Shown here: piece after piece, positions 7,256 to 16,750 of the stretch | Numbering within the stretch: the stretch's first letter is position 1 | How the letters are laid out: each line of letters opens with the position of its first letter | Origin: Euplotes aediculatus | Lineage: Eukaryota; Ciliophora; Spirotrichea; Euplotida; Euplotidae | DNA length: 25,938 bases | Assembly: GCA_030463445.1 (NCBI GenBank) | Contig: JAQGFW010033729.1 | Coordinates: 1 to 25,938, forward strand | Reading direction: 5' to 3' | Translations under genes and position numbers: made by a program | Notes under the pieces: generated by a model | The model's database searches: none | What the model was told of the DNA's origin: nothing | Seen by the model: the letters and a program-made list of their open reading frames with translations, nothing else

Positions 7256-9990
7256 TTTGTTAGAAATTCGTCTAAGTTCAACATCGCATTGGCAGTAAGG
7301 GTGAGAGCCAAATGCTCGGCATTTTCTTTTTTCTTTTTCCTGAAATCAACGAGAGCTTCTTGAAAGAGTTGATTCAGAAGTTGAGTTTTTGATTGATTCG
7401 GATATTTTTGGAATATCTGATAATAGCCCAAATGAATTTTATCTTCGATTCGTTTGCTTTTGATTTCATTCATCTTTAGAGCAATTTTCTGGGCGGCGGC
7501 GTAATAAACCGTATCGTTTAGAGCCGTAAGGGCTTGCAAAGGGGTGTTGGTTCGCACCCTCCGAGAAACACATACATTTCGCTGTGGGCTATCAAAAGTA
7601 ATCATTGATGGATACGGATTGGTACGTCGCCAATAAGTGTAAATCGCTCGGCGGTGTAAATTTGGTGTGGGTTCTTTACGCCAACTTTCATCGGTCGGGT
7701 TGGGCGGACGCACGCTCGGACCGTACATTTCGGTATTCAACAGTCCACTTACCAAAAGAGCTTGGTCTCTGATTTGTTCGGAAGATAGCCTAACCCTTGG
7801 GCCACGAGCCAAAAGCAGATTTCGAGGGTCTTTTTGCTGTAATTCTTTGGTAATAATCTCCGACTGGCGGTAAGTTGCCGACATAACCATTGTTTTTAGA
7901 AGTTTTTTGATGCTCCAATGGTAATCATTCATAAACTTTACTGCAAGCCAATCTAAGAGTTCGGGATGGCTTGGTTTTGCACCCATCGTACCAAAATCTT
8001 CGAGAGATTCTACCAAGCCAACACCGAAAAGTTGTTCCCAAAAACGATTGACAACAACCCGAGCCGTCAGCGGATTTTCTTTACTCACCAGCCAGCGTGC
8101 AAGTCCCAGACGGTTGGGGTCGTAGCCTTTAAGAGAAGGCAAAGATTTCGGTACATCGGGGCTTACTTCGCTACCTTTGGTAAGCCAATTTCCACGAATA
8201 AAAATATGGGTTTTTCTGGCTCTCGAAGCTGGTCGTTCGAGCGTAATAGGTGTTGCAATTGCCTCAATATCAGCCAATTTCTGTACCGAATCTTGTAGAT
8301 TTCGGGGTAATGACTGCTTGATAGATTGGTGAGCAATCAAATCCATCCAGTCAAGATGAATTAAATCCGTCCAGAAATTCTTACCTTTTCGATAAACTAA
8401 ATAAATATCGTGAACTCCCTTTGTTGGTTTTATTTTACCCAAAGAAGTTGTGTATTGACTCCAAGCATACCAGCCCGAATTTACCGTTTTTTCACTACAT
8501 TTGGTTTCTACTCGGCTAATCAATTCACCATCCGATTTATCAAGTCTAATCTCAATAAACGCATTTTCAGCACCACTTTGATAACGATAATTGACGGCCG
8601 TTATATTCGTCAAATCAACATCTTCATAAACCGTGTAAGCACCTTCGGTGGTTTGCATGATGGTTTTTTGGTTGTTCCAAAGCTCAATATGGCGACTGGT
8701 ACTGTCAAAGTCTTCGGCTTCGATGCGGTAATGCCCAATTTGCCTAAGAAAATGCTGCCTTTTGGCATCTAATAGAATGTTTTTTTCGTTGGCTTTTACA
8801 GGAATTTGCATTTGCAACCACATCAGCAGTTTATCAACCTCTTGTTCTTTTTGTTTGGTAAATGTCTTTAGATGCGGTTTTTCGTTGTATAAATCACGGT
8901 CTTGGGTATTATTAAAAAACGCCATCAATTTATAGAAATCTTCGTGCCGAAATGGGTCATACGGGTGGCTGTGGCATTGCACACAAGACATCGTGGTGCC
9001 TTGCCAGACCTCCATCGTGGTCGAAACCCGGTCATACAAAGCCATGTTTCTAAACTCCTCGTCGTTGGTGCCACCTTCGTCATTGGCCATTGTATTGCGG
9101 TGAAATGCCGTGGCAATAAGCCGATTTTCGAAATCATTTACCGATTCTTTCGGATGGGGTTTTATCAAATCGCCGGCCAATTGATTGATAGTAAATTGGT
9201 CGAAAGGCATATCTTGATTAAATGCCCGAATGACCCAGTCACGGTATTTCCAAATACTGCGGTCGAGGTCTTTTTCGTAACCTTTTGAGTCGGCGTATCG
9301 AGCCAAATCGAGCCACATCGAAGCCCATCGCTCACCAAAAGCAGGCGATTGCAACAGTCTATCTACTTGTTTTTCGTATGCCTTGGGCGAATTATCTTTG
9401 ATGAAATCATTGGTTTGTTGCGGAGTAGGAGGTAGCCCCACCAAATCTAAACTGAGTCGGCGAAGCAAAGTTGCCTTGTCGGCCTCTTTGGAAGGTTTCA
9501 GATTCTCGGATTTGAGTTTTTCAAAAACGAAATTATCAATGCCATTTATAGCCCAATCTTTGCCATCGTCGGGGGGCGAAATATTTCTTTTGGGCTTGAT
9601 ATAAGCCCAGTGGTCTTCCCATTCGGCACCTTCGTTTATCCAGCGTTCTATTTTACTGATTTCGTCATCGGTTAGCGGCTCTTTGTCTTTGGGCATTCGC
9701 AGCTCAAGGTCATGGGTTTTGAGTCGCTTGATGAGTTCGGAGTTATCGGCATCGTGAGGGATGATTGCATATTTACCCGATTTTGCTTTGGCGTAGGCTT
9801 CTTCGGGGAAAAGTAAACTAAAATTACCACTCTTTTTGACTCCACCGTGGCAGGCAATACATTTTTTGTTGAAAATCGGACGTATTTCTTCATTGTAACT
9901 GATTTTATCTCGCCCAAATTTTAGGTAAGATAAAACAGCAATAACCGGAAGCAAGACCGCCGCCAGCCATTTCGATTTGAGTAAATCCAT
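7252..9990 (-). CDS. Membrane-anchored cytochrome c with DUF1549, CBM6-like insert and DUF1553
   Basis: This 912-residue protein starts with an uncleaved-looking membrane anchor (about residues 8-23). A planctomycete-type cytochrome c domain follows, with haem motif CIACH (C44, C47, H48) and the likely axial methionine M99 in ELRMPKD. Next comes DUF1549 (about 125-380; [33 protein letters not shown] with a second CxxCH-like site). Residues about 418-550 (opening [11 protein letters not shown]) resemble a CBM6-type beta-sandwich. The rest is DUF1553 ([37 protein letters not shown]). It is the first gene of a two-gene operon with the DUF1501 lipoprotein. The architecture suggests a cell-surface or periplasmic redox-linked carbohydrate function; that function is inference. 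Confidence 0.88.
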   Translation of the reverse strand: MDLLKSKWLAAVLLPVIAVLSYLKFGRDKISYNEEIRPIFNKKCIACHGGVKKSGNFSLLFPEEAYAKAKSGKYAIIPHDADNSELIKRLKTHDLELRMPKDKEPLTDDEISKIERWINEGAEWEDHWAYIKPKRNISPPDDGKDWAINGIDNFVFEKLKSENLKPSKEADKATLLRRLSLDLVGLPPTPQQTNDFIKDNSPKAYEKQVDRLLQSPAFGERWASMWLDLARYADSKGYEKDLDRSIWKYRDWVIRAFNQDMPFDQFTINQLAGDLIKPHPKESVNDFENRLIATAFHRNTMANDEGGTNDEEFRNMALYDRVSTTMEVWQGTTMSCVQCHSHPYDPFRHEDFYKLMAFFNNTQDRDLYNEKPHLKTFTKQKEQEVDKLLMWLQMQIPVKANEKNILLDAKRQHFLRQIGHYRIEAEDFDSTSRHIELWNNQKTIMQTTEGAYTVYEDVDLTNITAVNYRYQSGAENAFIEIRLDKSDGELISRVETKCSEKTVNSGWYAWSQYTTSLGKIKPTKGVHDIYLVYRKGKNFWTDLIHLDWMDLIAHQSIKQSLPRNLQDSVQKLADIEAIATPITLERPASRARKTHIFIRGNWLTKGSEVSPDVPKSLPSLKGYDPNRLGLARWLVSKENPLTARVVVNRFWEQLFGVGLVESLEDFGTMGAKPSHPELLDWLAVKFMNDYHWSIKKLLKTMVMSATYRQSEIITKELQQKDPRNLLLARGPRVRLSSEQIRDQALLVSGLLNTEMYGPSVRPPNPTDESWRKEPTPNLHRRAIYTYWRRTNPYPSMITFDSPQRNVCVSRRVRTNTPLQALTALNDTVYYAAAQKIALKMNEIKSKRIEDKIHLGYYQIFQKYPNQSKTQLLNQLFQEALVDFRKKKKENAEHLALTLTANAMLNLDEFLTK

Positions 9991-10016
9991 CTTTTAGGTT
10001 GATAGATGAAATGATT

Positions 10017-10046
10017 GAATAGTAGCACTAATATAGTAAAAATCAA
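10017..10046 (-). promoter_or_regulatory. Candidate promoter of the cytochrome/DUF1501 operon
   Basis: On the minus strand TTG (10046-10044) is followed after 19 bases by TACTATTC (10024-10017), two mismatches from TAnnTTTG. The predicted start of transcription is about 20 bases before the ATG at 9990. The position is right; the sequence match is modest. Confidence 0.33.
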
Positions 10047-10261
10047 TTAACGTGCCATGGGCTTCATTTATAAATCATGTATAATCGAATAAATTAGGTT
10101 AATTATTACAAGATAAGTATTTTTACTAAGCAATAAAGATTATCTAATTTTATGTTTATCGTTATGCAAAAGGGGTGATTTTGACCCGAAATTCTCCATT
10201 TCAAGTTGATACCTTGTAAAGCACGAGCTACAATATTGACCGATAAAACCTGTGCAAAGTG

Positions 10262-10291
10262 TTGTATATAATACACCAAAGCATACTTTTA
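10262..10291 (+). promoter_or_regulatory. Candidate promoter of the hybrid regulator gene
   Basis: TTG at 10262-10264 and TACTTTTA at 10284-10291 are separated by 19 bases. The -7 box is one base off TAnnTTTG. This gives a leader of about 50 bases before the ATG at 10350. The spacer contains the dyad TGTAT-ATA-ATACA (10263-10275), which could be a binding site for the regulator itself or another protein. Confidence 0.4.
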
Positions 10292-10349
10292 CTAAAATCT
10301 ATATAAATATCTCAGAAGCTACAAGAAAGACTGTAGTACTTTTTAAACT

Positions 10350-13300
10350 ATGGAAAAAAAAATCTTATTATTTGCTTTTTTGTCTAATGTATTATTTGCA
10401 CAAACCCCCAATTGGCAAACAATCACAACAACCGAGGGCTTATCGCAAGGGATGATTTTTTCGATGATTCAAGACAAATCGGGTTTTATTTGGATTGGAA
10501 CAAAAAATGGACTTAATAGATATGACGGGAGTGGATTTAGGGTATATCAGACCAATAAAAACAACGAGTATTCGTTGAGTTCTAATACAGTAACGACTCT
10601 TTATGAAGACAAAAAAGGAAGGATTTGGGTCGGTGCCATTAATGGTAATATCTCGTTGTTTGATGTTAGTACCAATCGTTTTTATACCTTTTATTTTGAA
10701 GAAAACCGACAGAGAATCTTGGGTAGTGCCCATCATATTTCGGCTATTTCGGAAGACGATGATGGCAATATTTGGATTGGAAATCTAAAAGGAAATGTAT
10801 TTAAACTGACCTTACCAAAGTATATTAAAGATGGGGGATTTCCTGAACGGAGTAATTTTACTGATGAAACGGTACTTTCAGCCCCCAAGATTTTGGGTGG
10901 AGATGCCAGCCGAGTGTATAGAATTTATCTGGCTCGAAACAAGAAACTTTGGCTTTGTGCCGAAAATGGTGTGTATTCGATAGATAACTTTAAAAACACG
11001 ATTTCACTCATAAAAGCAGCCCCAAAAAATTTTACTATGTGGATGCAGTATGCGAATGTGTATGAAGAAAAAGATGGCTCGTTGATTTTTTTTAATAGAA
11101 ACTCAATTTTCCGTTTAAAAAACAATATTATTTCAGAATTACCCTTTAATGATAAATCATCGGCATTTGGTTTGGATAGCAGAGGAATGATTTTTTATTT
11201 TGATAATACAGGCGGAGTTCGCCGCAGGCACTTTTCACAGGTAGAGTTGTCCGACAAAAACAACGATTATTGTTTTCAGATTATCCCAAACGCTTTTGCG
11301 ACCTCTATCTTAATTGACCACCAAGAAAATATATGGTTTGGCACAAGCGGCTATGGCATTATCAAATACAATCAACAACCTTCAAAATTCAAATATTTGG
11401 CAAAACCATATTCGATTTGGAGTATTTATGAAACCCCATCAAAACATCTTTTGGCTTGGCAGTATGACCGTATTTTTGAAGTAAATCGTGCCGATGGCTC
11501 AACTTCGGAGCTTTATAGAAACGACTCAAACGGACAACTTTTAGAAGATAAAACTGGGAACACTTGGCGGCTCTTTGAGTATCGTTCAGAGTTCAAAATT
11601 GACGAAAAAAGACGAGTTTTTATAGAATACACAGACACCAAAACTAAATCAAAAAAAATATATGATTTGATGCGAAGTGGCGAGATTTCATATATCAAGT
11701 TATTAAAAGACCACAATGGAGATATAGTTATTTGTGGTACTGGCTCTGAGATAGTAAGGTTTAATCCTGCGAGTGAGAAGTTTACTTACCACGACTATTC
11801 GACGTTAGTTAAACGTAAATCCGATATTTTGTCGGTATTTGAAGACATCCAAAAAACACTCTGGATTTGTACCCATAACGGACTTATAAAAGCAACTCCT
11901 CATGGTGATACCTATAAATTTAAGGTTTATGAGTATCAGAAAGGAAACCCAAAGACCCTACAAGAAGACATGGTAACGTCGGTAATAGAGGACCCGACCA
12001 ATCCTGCTGATTTTCTTTATATTGCAACACATGGAAGTGGGCTATGCAGGATGAATAAAAAGACCGAAGAATTTGAGTATCTCACAACAAAAGATGGGTT
12101 ATCGGATAATTCGATTTTAGGAATTGCGAGCGATAAGAATAATAATATCTGGATGAGTACATACAGAGGTTTGTCTCGGCTGAATGTAGCAAATAGAAAG
12201 GTTACAAACTATACCTCAAAAGATGGTATCAAGTCGGGCGAGTTTAATACAGGTGCAGTTTATAAAAGTAGCACGGGCGAATTGGTATTTGGGGGTGTAA
12301 TAGGGCTGACGATTTTTGACCCAAAAACATTAAATGAAATGCCAAAAATCGAACAGATAAAATTGGTAGAATTGAAGATAAATAACCAAATAATCTTACC
12401 CGATGATGGTACCAATATTTTGGATAGGGCTATCGAATACACAGAAAAAATAGAATTAGACCACAACCAAAACAATTTTTCGCTTAGTTTTTCAATTCTT
12501 GACTATCTGACTCCCGAAAAAAACCAATACAAGTACAGAATCTTGGAGTTGAGCAACGAATGGGTAGATATAGGCTCATCAAGAACTATCAATTTCTCAA
12601 ACCTGCCTATTGGGGTTTGTAATCTCGAAATATTAGGTTCAATTGATGGAGCCGAGTGGGCAAAAACACCTGTAAAACTGCAAATAAAGATAAATGCTCC
12701 GTGGTATTGGGCTTGGTGGAGTATTTTGTTGTATTTGTTCGTTATAGCGTATGCTATTTACAGATTCTATCAATACCGGATAGATAAAATCAGACTTAGC
12801 GAAAAACTAAATTTCAATCAACTACAAAACCAACGCCTCGAAGAACTCGATAAACTTAAAACAAACTTCTTTACTAATATTTCGCATGAGTTTCGCACAC
12901 CGCTTACACTGATTTTATCGCCGTTAGAAGATTTACGGAGGGAGTTCCCGAAACGAGAGATTTTTCAGGTAATGCAGAGAAATGCCGACAGACTACTGAT
13001 GTTGATTAATCAACTACTCGATTTGAGCAAACTCGAAGCCAATCAGATGCAAATAGAACCCGAACAAGTAGAGTTAGTTAGTTTTTTTAGAACCCTAACA
13101 GGTACATTCTCTACTATTGCCGTAACCCACAATATTACGCTGGGTCTTACCCAAAATACCGATAAATATGTAGCATTGATAGACAAAGATAAATTTGAAA
13201 AGATATTTACTAATCTATTATCGAATGCCCTCAAGTTTACACCATCGGACAAGGGCGTGAATGTTACGGTTAATTATAAATTAGAAACGCAGTCTTTAGA

Positions 13301-14369
13301 ATTACAGATAAAAGATGAAGGTATCGGGATACCACAAGAGAGCCTTGATAGAGTTTTTGATAGGTTTTATCAAGTAGATTCTTCAAAAAACCGACGATTT
13401 GAAGGTACAGGAGTAGGCTTGGCTTTGGTAAAAGAATTGGTAAATGTGCTTGATGGGCGTTTGGATGTTGAGAGTAAAGTAGAGGTAGGCACAATCTTCA
13501 AAGTTTATCTGCCAGCCAAAATCGTAGAAACCGATGCCACCGAGATGATACCAGTTGAAAACAGTACAATAATTGCGAATCTGAGAACAAAAACTACGAA
13601 AAAACAAACAATTTTTGATAATAAAGATAAAATTCTGTTGGTGGTAGATGACAACGAAGACATCCGTAAATACATAAAAAATATATTTGTGGATGAGTTT
13701 AAGGTGATTGAGGCAGTGAATGGTAGCGACGGAATCGAAAAAGCCAATTCACAGATTCCAGATATTATTATCAGCGATTTGATGATGCCTGAGATGGACG
13801 GTTTTGAGTTTTGTAAAATCTTAAAAACAGATGAAAAAACCTCACATATACCCGTAGTGATGCTTACAGCAAAAGCCAATGTCGAGAGTAGGATAGAGGG
13901 TTTTGGATTAGGTGCTGACGATTACCTATTGAAGCCCTTTAACTCAACAGAGATTGGGGCAAGAATAAAAAACCTGCTCGAAAAACAAGAGCGTTTACAA
14001 AAATACTTCAGTAAAGACGCTGATACATTTAAGTCCACGTCTTCTAATCCGTTAGATGTTGTATTCGTTGAGAAAGCCAAAGCGGTTATAGATAAATACC
14101 TGTCAGACAGCACTTTTAATGCCGAATTATTTGCAGAGGAGATGAATCTGAGTCCATCGCAACTGCTTCGCAAAATAAAGGCATTGACTAATTTTACGGT
14201 TGTAGAATTTACTCGAAATTACAGACTTCATAAAGCAACTCAACTCTTAGCTACCAAACAAAAAACGGTTTCGGAGGTAGCCATAGAGGTAGGCTTTGAA
14301 AACATGTCTTACTTTGCCAAAGTGTTTCAAGAAGAATTTGGCGTATTGCCATCTGAATACAAAAAATGA
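10350..14369 (+). CDS. One-piece hybrid two-component system (reg_prop sensor, kinase, receiver, AraC HTH)
   Basis: This 1339-residue protein combines sensor, kinase, response regulator and transcription factor, a type common in Bacteroidota. A signal peptide (cut near FA|QTPNW, residue 18) leads into a periplasmic two-bladed propeller built from reg_prop repeats (for example DKSGFIWIGTKNGLNRYDG, DKNNNIWMSTYRGLSRLN; about 25-690). A Y_Y_Y domain (about 700-775) and one membrane segment (about 785-808) follow. The cytoplasmic part has HisKA with H846 (NISHEFRTPL), HATPase (NLLSNALKFT, DEGIGIP, GTGVGLALVKELV), a receiver with D1143 (IIISDLMMPEMDG), and an AraC-type HTH at about 1240-1339. Such regulators usually sense an oligosaccharide and control neighbouring genes. 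No SusC/SusD pair is present here, so the ligand is unknown; the gene just downstream is the nearest possible target. Confidence 0.95.
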   Translation: MEKKILLFAFLSNVLFAQTPNWQTITTTEGLSQGMIFSMIQDKSGFIWIGTKNGLNRYDGSGFRVYQTNKNNEYSLSSNTVTTLYEDKKGRIWVGAINGNISLFDVSTNRFYTFYFEENRQRILGSAHHISAISEDDDGNIWIGNLKGNVFKLTLPKYIKDGGFPERSNFTDETVLSAPKILGGDASRVYRIYLARNKKLWLCAENGVYSIDNFKNTISLIKAAPKNFTMWMQYANVYEEKDGSLIFFNRNSIFRLKNNIISELPFNDKSSAFGLDSRGMIFYFDNTGGVRRRHFSQVELSDKNNDYCFQIIPNAFATSILIDHQENIWFGTSGYGIIKYNQQPSKFKYLAKPYSIWSIYETPSKHLLAWQYDRIFEVNRADGSTSELYRNDSNGQLLEDKTGNTWRLFEYRSEFKIDEKRRVFIEYTDTKTKSKKIYDLMRSGEISYIKLLKDHNGDIVICGTGSEIVRFNPASEKFTYHDYSTLVKRKSDILSVFEDIQKTLWICTHNGLIKATPHGDTYKFKVYEYQKGNPKTLQEDMVTSVIEDPTNPADFLYIATHGSGLCRMNKKTEEFEYLTTKDGLSDNSILGIASDKNNNIWMSTYRGLSRLNVANRKVTNYTSKDGIKSGEFNTGAVYKSSTGELVFGGVIGLTIFDPKTLNEMPKIEQIKLVELKINNQIILPDDGTNILDRAIEYTEKIELDHNQNNFSLSFSILDYLTPEKNQYKYRILELSNEWVDIGSSRTINFSNLPIGVCNLEILGSIDGAEWAKTPVKLQIKINAPWYWAWWSILLYLFVIAYAIYRFYQYRIDKIRLSEKLNFNQLQNQRLEELDKLKTNFFTNISHEFRTPLTLILSPLEDLRREFPKREIFQVMQRNADRLLMLINQLLDLSKLEANQMQIEPEQVELVSFFRTLTGTFSTIAVTHNITLGLTQNTDKYVALIDKDKFEKIFTNLLSNALKFTPSDKGVNVTVNYKLETQSLELQIKDEGIGIPQESLDRVFDRFYQVDSSKNRRFEGTGVGLALVKELVNVLDGRLDVESKVEVGTIFKVYLPAKIVETDATEMIPVENSTIIANLRTKTTKKQTIFDNKDKILLVVDDNEDIRKYIKNIFVDEFKVIEAVNGSDGIEKANSQIPDIIISDLMMPEMDGFEFCKILKTDEKTSHIPVVMLTAKANVESRIEGFGLGADDYLLKPFNSTEIGARIKNLLEKQERLQKYFSKDADTFKSTSSNPLDVVFVEKAKAVIDKYLSDSTFNAELFAEEMNLSPSQLLRKIKALTNFTVVEFTRNYRLHKATQLLATKQKTVSEVAIEVGFENMSYFAKVFQEEFGVLPSEYKK

Positions 14370-14499
14370 TGGAGAAAATAGATTTTGCTGAAAAAATCGC
14401 ATAAGATGCTGAATTTGAGTTAGCGTCTTGATACGGATTGATACCATTTTTGTACTCGACAAAATCATCGTTTATCCAAATTCTAAATACTATAAAATC

Positions 14500-16203
14500 A
14501 TGCCGCCAGAGAACGAAATTGACATAATAAAAGAATTAGACGTAATTCAATCAAGTCTTACAGGGGTCGTTATTGACAAAAAAGATACCTCAAAAAACAA
14601 TGCTATTTTAGCTGCTATCGAAGATGTAAAAAAAAGTATTCCGAAAGATAAAAAAAGTACGGATTACAAAGCAATAGGAGAATTATTGCAGAATATCAAT
14701 AAAGCTATTCCTGTTTTTAAAGACCCAAACTCAAACAGTTATGATATTGCTTCGAGTGCTTTGATGTTATCGTCGGCGTTTGTAAAGGCATTGGGTTTGA
14801 TACCCGGAGCAAACATTGTTACGGGACCACTCTCTGGGGTACTCAAATTGATAGGGGCTATTTTAGGTAAATTTGGTAGCAAAAAAGAGACAAATTATTA
14901 TGAGCAACTCGAAAAAATCGTCAATGATGCCAATGCCAAGCAGAGTTCGGAAGAAACTTGGAAAAAGCTAAAGGGCTCGCTCAACAACATGCAATCAACA
15001 CATAAATCTTTGACACGTATTCTATCAGAAGTACAATCCGAAGCAGATATAAAACAACTGAATAAAGGTAACATGATACCAGTTAATAATTTTATAAGTG
15101 AAGCCGAAGATGACCTCGGATATGCCTATGAAGACTTAAACAATAATTTATCAGGAGACAAAAATGCTAACTGGGCAAATACAGCCGAAACATTTTTTAG
15201 AATCAACGAAGTAGAGGCTTTTAAGGTTTTGTATATGGTAGAGGGTATTGCTTATCATCGGTTGTTGGCAGAGGGGAGTGAGTCTGATATTAACGCTAAA
15301 ACTTTAACAGATGGACTCAAAGATTTTATGAAGAAATATGCAGATAAAAGCGAAAAATATTTTGCAAAACCAAGCATTGTTTCGTCGGTCATTACGCATT
15401 GGATTTACAGAATGCCTGAGTATAAATTTAGGTTTATGGCTAATGTGTATAAATATTTTATAGATACCAATAATAAAGATGAAGTGGCTTACAGAGCCTT
15501 TTTTCCTAATAATTTGAAGCAATATCGTTTTAATTGTAGCGTACATAAAGGCCAAGAGTGTGTAAGATTAGTAACGTTATTTGACCGCAGGACGGTTGAT
15601 GCCGCAGATATTGGCAGACGTTCCTTGACAATTCCGACTGATAAAACAGAGACCAGTAAAGGAAGTTATGATGCCAATAAACCAGAAGGCAAGCTCTGGA
15701 TGGCACCTGAGCGATACCACAAAAATGACATAAATGATAAGACTATGAAACGTAGTCATTTTGCTTTATGGGCTGATAACTCGCCCAAAGCTCCGTATTA
15801 TATTTGGACATTGTTGTCGAAAGAGAAACACAAGGAGCATTATAAAATCACAAAATATAATGCGGCTGGTTATGTTTATTATGTTGATTCTGACCCAAAA
15901 GAATTTGAAAGCCGAGAAGACGATTTCTACATTTTTTATGTATACCCTACCAAAGCTGAGTTGGATAGTAATAATACGATTATAAATGGGCATTGGTCAA
16001 AATCTGATTATAACACCCAAAACCGACAATGCTTTATGATAGGCTCACGAGGGGGCAATACCGAGCGAATCTGGTGTAGTTTCAATGATTGGGTTCGTAA
16101 ATTACCTGCTTATGATTTGTTGTATAAAGGCGGTAAAAATGACCATATCGAATTAGGACATCCCGACCAATACCTCTGGTTTATGCTATCAGAAAATGAA
16201 TAA
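14500..16203 (+). CDS. Unrecognised protein with a long hydrophobic helical segment and beta-rich C-terminus
   Basis: I do not recognise this 567-residue protein. I start it at the ATG at 14500 (MPPENEIDIIKELD); an in-frame TTG at 14428 would add 24 residues but lacks support. There is no signal peptide. Residues 1-80 are charged and helical. Residues 84-126 form a long hydrophobic, glycine-rich stretch (including ALGLIPGANIVTG). Residues about 130-330 are helical again. From about 350 on, the sequence is rich in aromatic and beta-prone stretches with scattered cysteines. A helical bundle with a buried hydrophobic hairpin followed by beta domains recalls membrane-inserting proteins, but this is only a shape resemblance. 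It lies 130 bp after the hybrid regulator on the same strand and before a terminator-like hairpin, so co-regulation is plausible. Confidence 0.75.
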   Translation: MPPENEIDIIKELDVIQSSLTGVVIDKKDTSKNNAILAAIEDVKKSIPKDKKSTDYKAIGELLQNINKAIPVFKDPNSNSYDIASSALMLSSAFVKALGLIPGANIVTGPLSGVLKLIGAILGKFGSKKETNYYEQLEKIVNDANAKQSSEETWKKLKGSLNNMQSTHKSLTRILSEVQSEADIKQLNKGNMIPVNNFISEAEDDLGYAYEDLNNNLSGDKNANWANTAETFFRINEVEAFKVLYMVEGIAYHRLLAEGSESDINAKTLTDGLKDFMKKYADKSEKYFAKPSIVSSVITHWIYRMPEYKFRFMANVYKYFIDTNNKDEVAYRAFFPNNLKQYRFNCSVHKGQECVRLVTLFDRRTVDAADIGRRSLTIPTDKTETSKGSYDANKPEGKLWMAPERYHKNDINDKTMKRSHFALWADNSPKAPYYIWTLLSKEKHKEHYKITKYNAAGYVYYVDSDPKEFESREDDFYIFYVYPTKAELDSNNTIINGHWSKSDYNTQNRQCFMIGSRGGNTERIWCSFNDWVRKLPAYDLLYKGGKNDHIELGHPDQYLWFMLSENE

Positions 16204-16212
16204 ATCTTAGAC

Positions 16213-16253
16213 GAACTGGTTGGTAATTGATTAAATCTTTTACCGACCAGCTC
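16213..16253. terminator. Hairpin between convergent genes
   Basis: The arms at 16213-16226 and 16240-16253 pair over 14 bases with one A-C mismatch and one G-U pair, around a 13-base loop. The 3' side continues into CATTTTATC. It lies between the stop at 16203 (plus) and the folA stop at 16252 (minus), and the right arm overlaps the folA stop codon. Likely a shared terminator. Confidence 0.6.
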
Positions 16254-16746
16254 ATTTTATCTTTTGATACGTAATTATCGAAATATCGTAAGGGGTATTT
16301 TGTCCGGCTTTGAATTCTTTTTGTTCGGCAATATCGAAAAGAGTTTTGTCAAATTCAGGAAAAAAAGCATCTCCTTCAAAAACACCTTGCACAATTGTTA
16401 AAACGATTTTATCGGCCGATGGGAGAGCCAATCTGAAAATCTCTTCGCCTCCTAAAACATAAACTTCATCTTGGTCTTGGCATTTGGCAAAAGCTTCTTC
16501 GAGGTCATGTACAACCTCAAAACCAGCATCAACCACGTAATCTTTTTGACGAGTAATAACGTAGTTGCCCGCATCCGACCACAACCTGTGCGGATTATCG
16601 TAACTTTTGCGACCCATTATCATTTTTTTACCCGCAGTTACTGCTTTTAAGTTATCCCAATCGGCGGCGATGGGTTGCCACGGAAGCTGGTTGTTGAGTC
16701 CGATTGCTCGGTTTTCGGACATGGCGGCAATAAGTGAAATTTGCAT
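16252..16746 (-). CDS. folA: Dihydrofolate reductase
   Basis: This 164-residue protein is a DHFR of normal bacterial length. It reduces dihydrofolate to tetrahydrofolate with NADPH. Visible signatures are MQISLIAAMSENRAIG at the N-terminus, LPW (21-23), the catalytic acid D29 (matching E. coli D27), MIMGRKSYDN (42-51), YVLGGEEIF (96-104) and VFEGDAFFPEFD (122-133). The loop that normally reads PLPGR is replaced by RLWSDAG, so the folate-binding arginine (E. coli R57) aligns with A59. It starts only four bases after the stop of the photolyase-family gene, so the two are probably one transcript. No thymidylate synthase is adjacent, although that is the commoner neighbour of folA. The family call is firm. 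Confidence 0.92.
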   Translation of the reverse strand: MQISLIAAMSENRAIGLNNQLPWQPIAADWDNLKAVTAGKKMIMGRKSYDNPHRLWSDAGNYVITRQKDYVVDAGFEVVHDLEEAFAKCQDQDEVYVLGGEEIFRLALPSADKIVLTIVQGVFEGDAFFPEFDKTLFDIAEQKEFKAGQNTPYDISIITYQKIK

Positions 16747-16750
16747 AATA

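Larger units (their letters stand above)
9991..10349. other. Divergent intergenic region, 359 bp
   Basis: This gap separates the minus-strand cytochrome operon from the plus-strand hybrid regulator. I see no credible gene in it. It is A+T-rich and holds the two candidate promoters listed separately. It also holds a short dyad, TGTAT-ATA-ATACA (10263-10275), lying between the -33 and -7 boxes of the regulator promoter, and a small GGGT/ACCC inverted repeat near 10174-10188. A minus-strand reading frame that enters from the regulator side is only a shadow. Confidence 0.6.

Noticed and set aside
8902-9288. Open frames opposite the cytochrome, DUF1501 and other long genes
   Set aside because: They lie wholly inside well-supported genes on the other strand and have no family features.
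14428-14499. TTG start adding 24 residues to the 567-residue protein
   Set aside because: No sign of conservation or a ribosome site, and the ATG at 14500 gives a sensible N-terminus.
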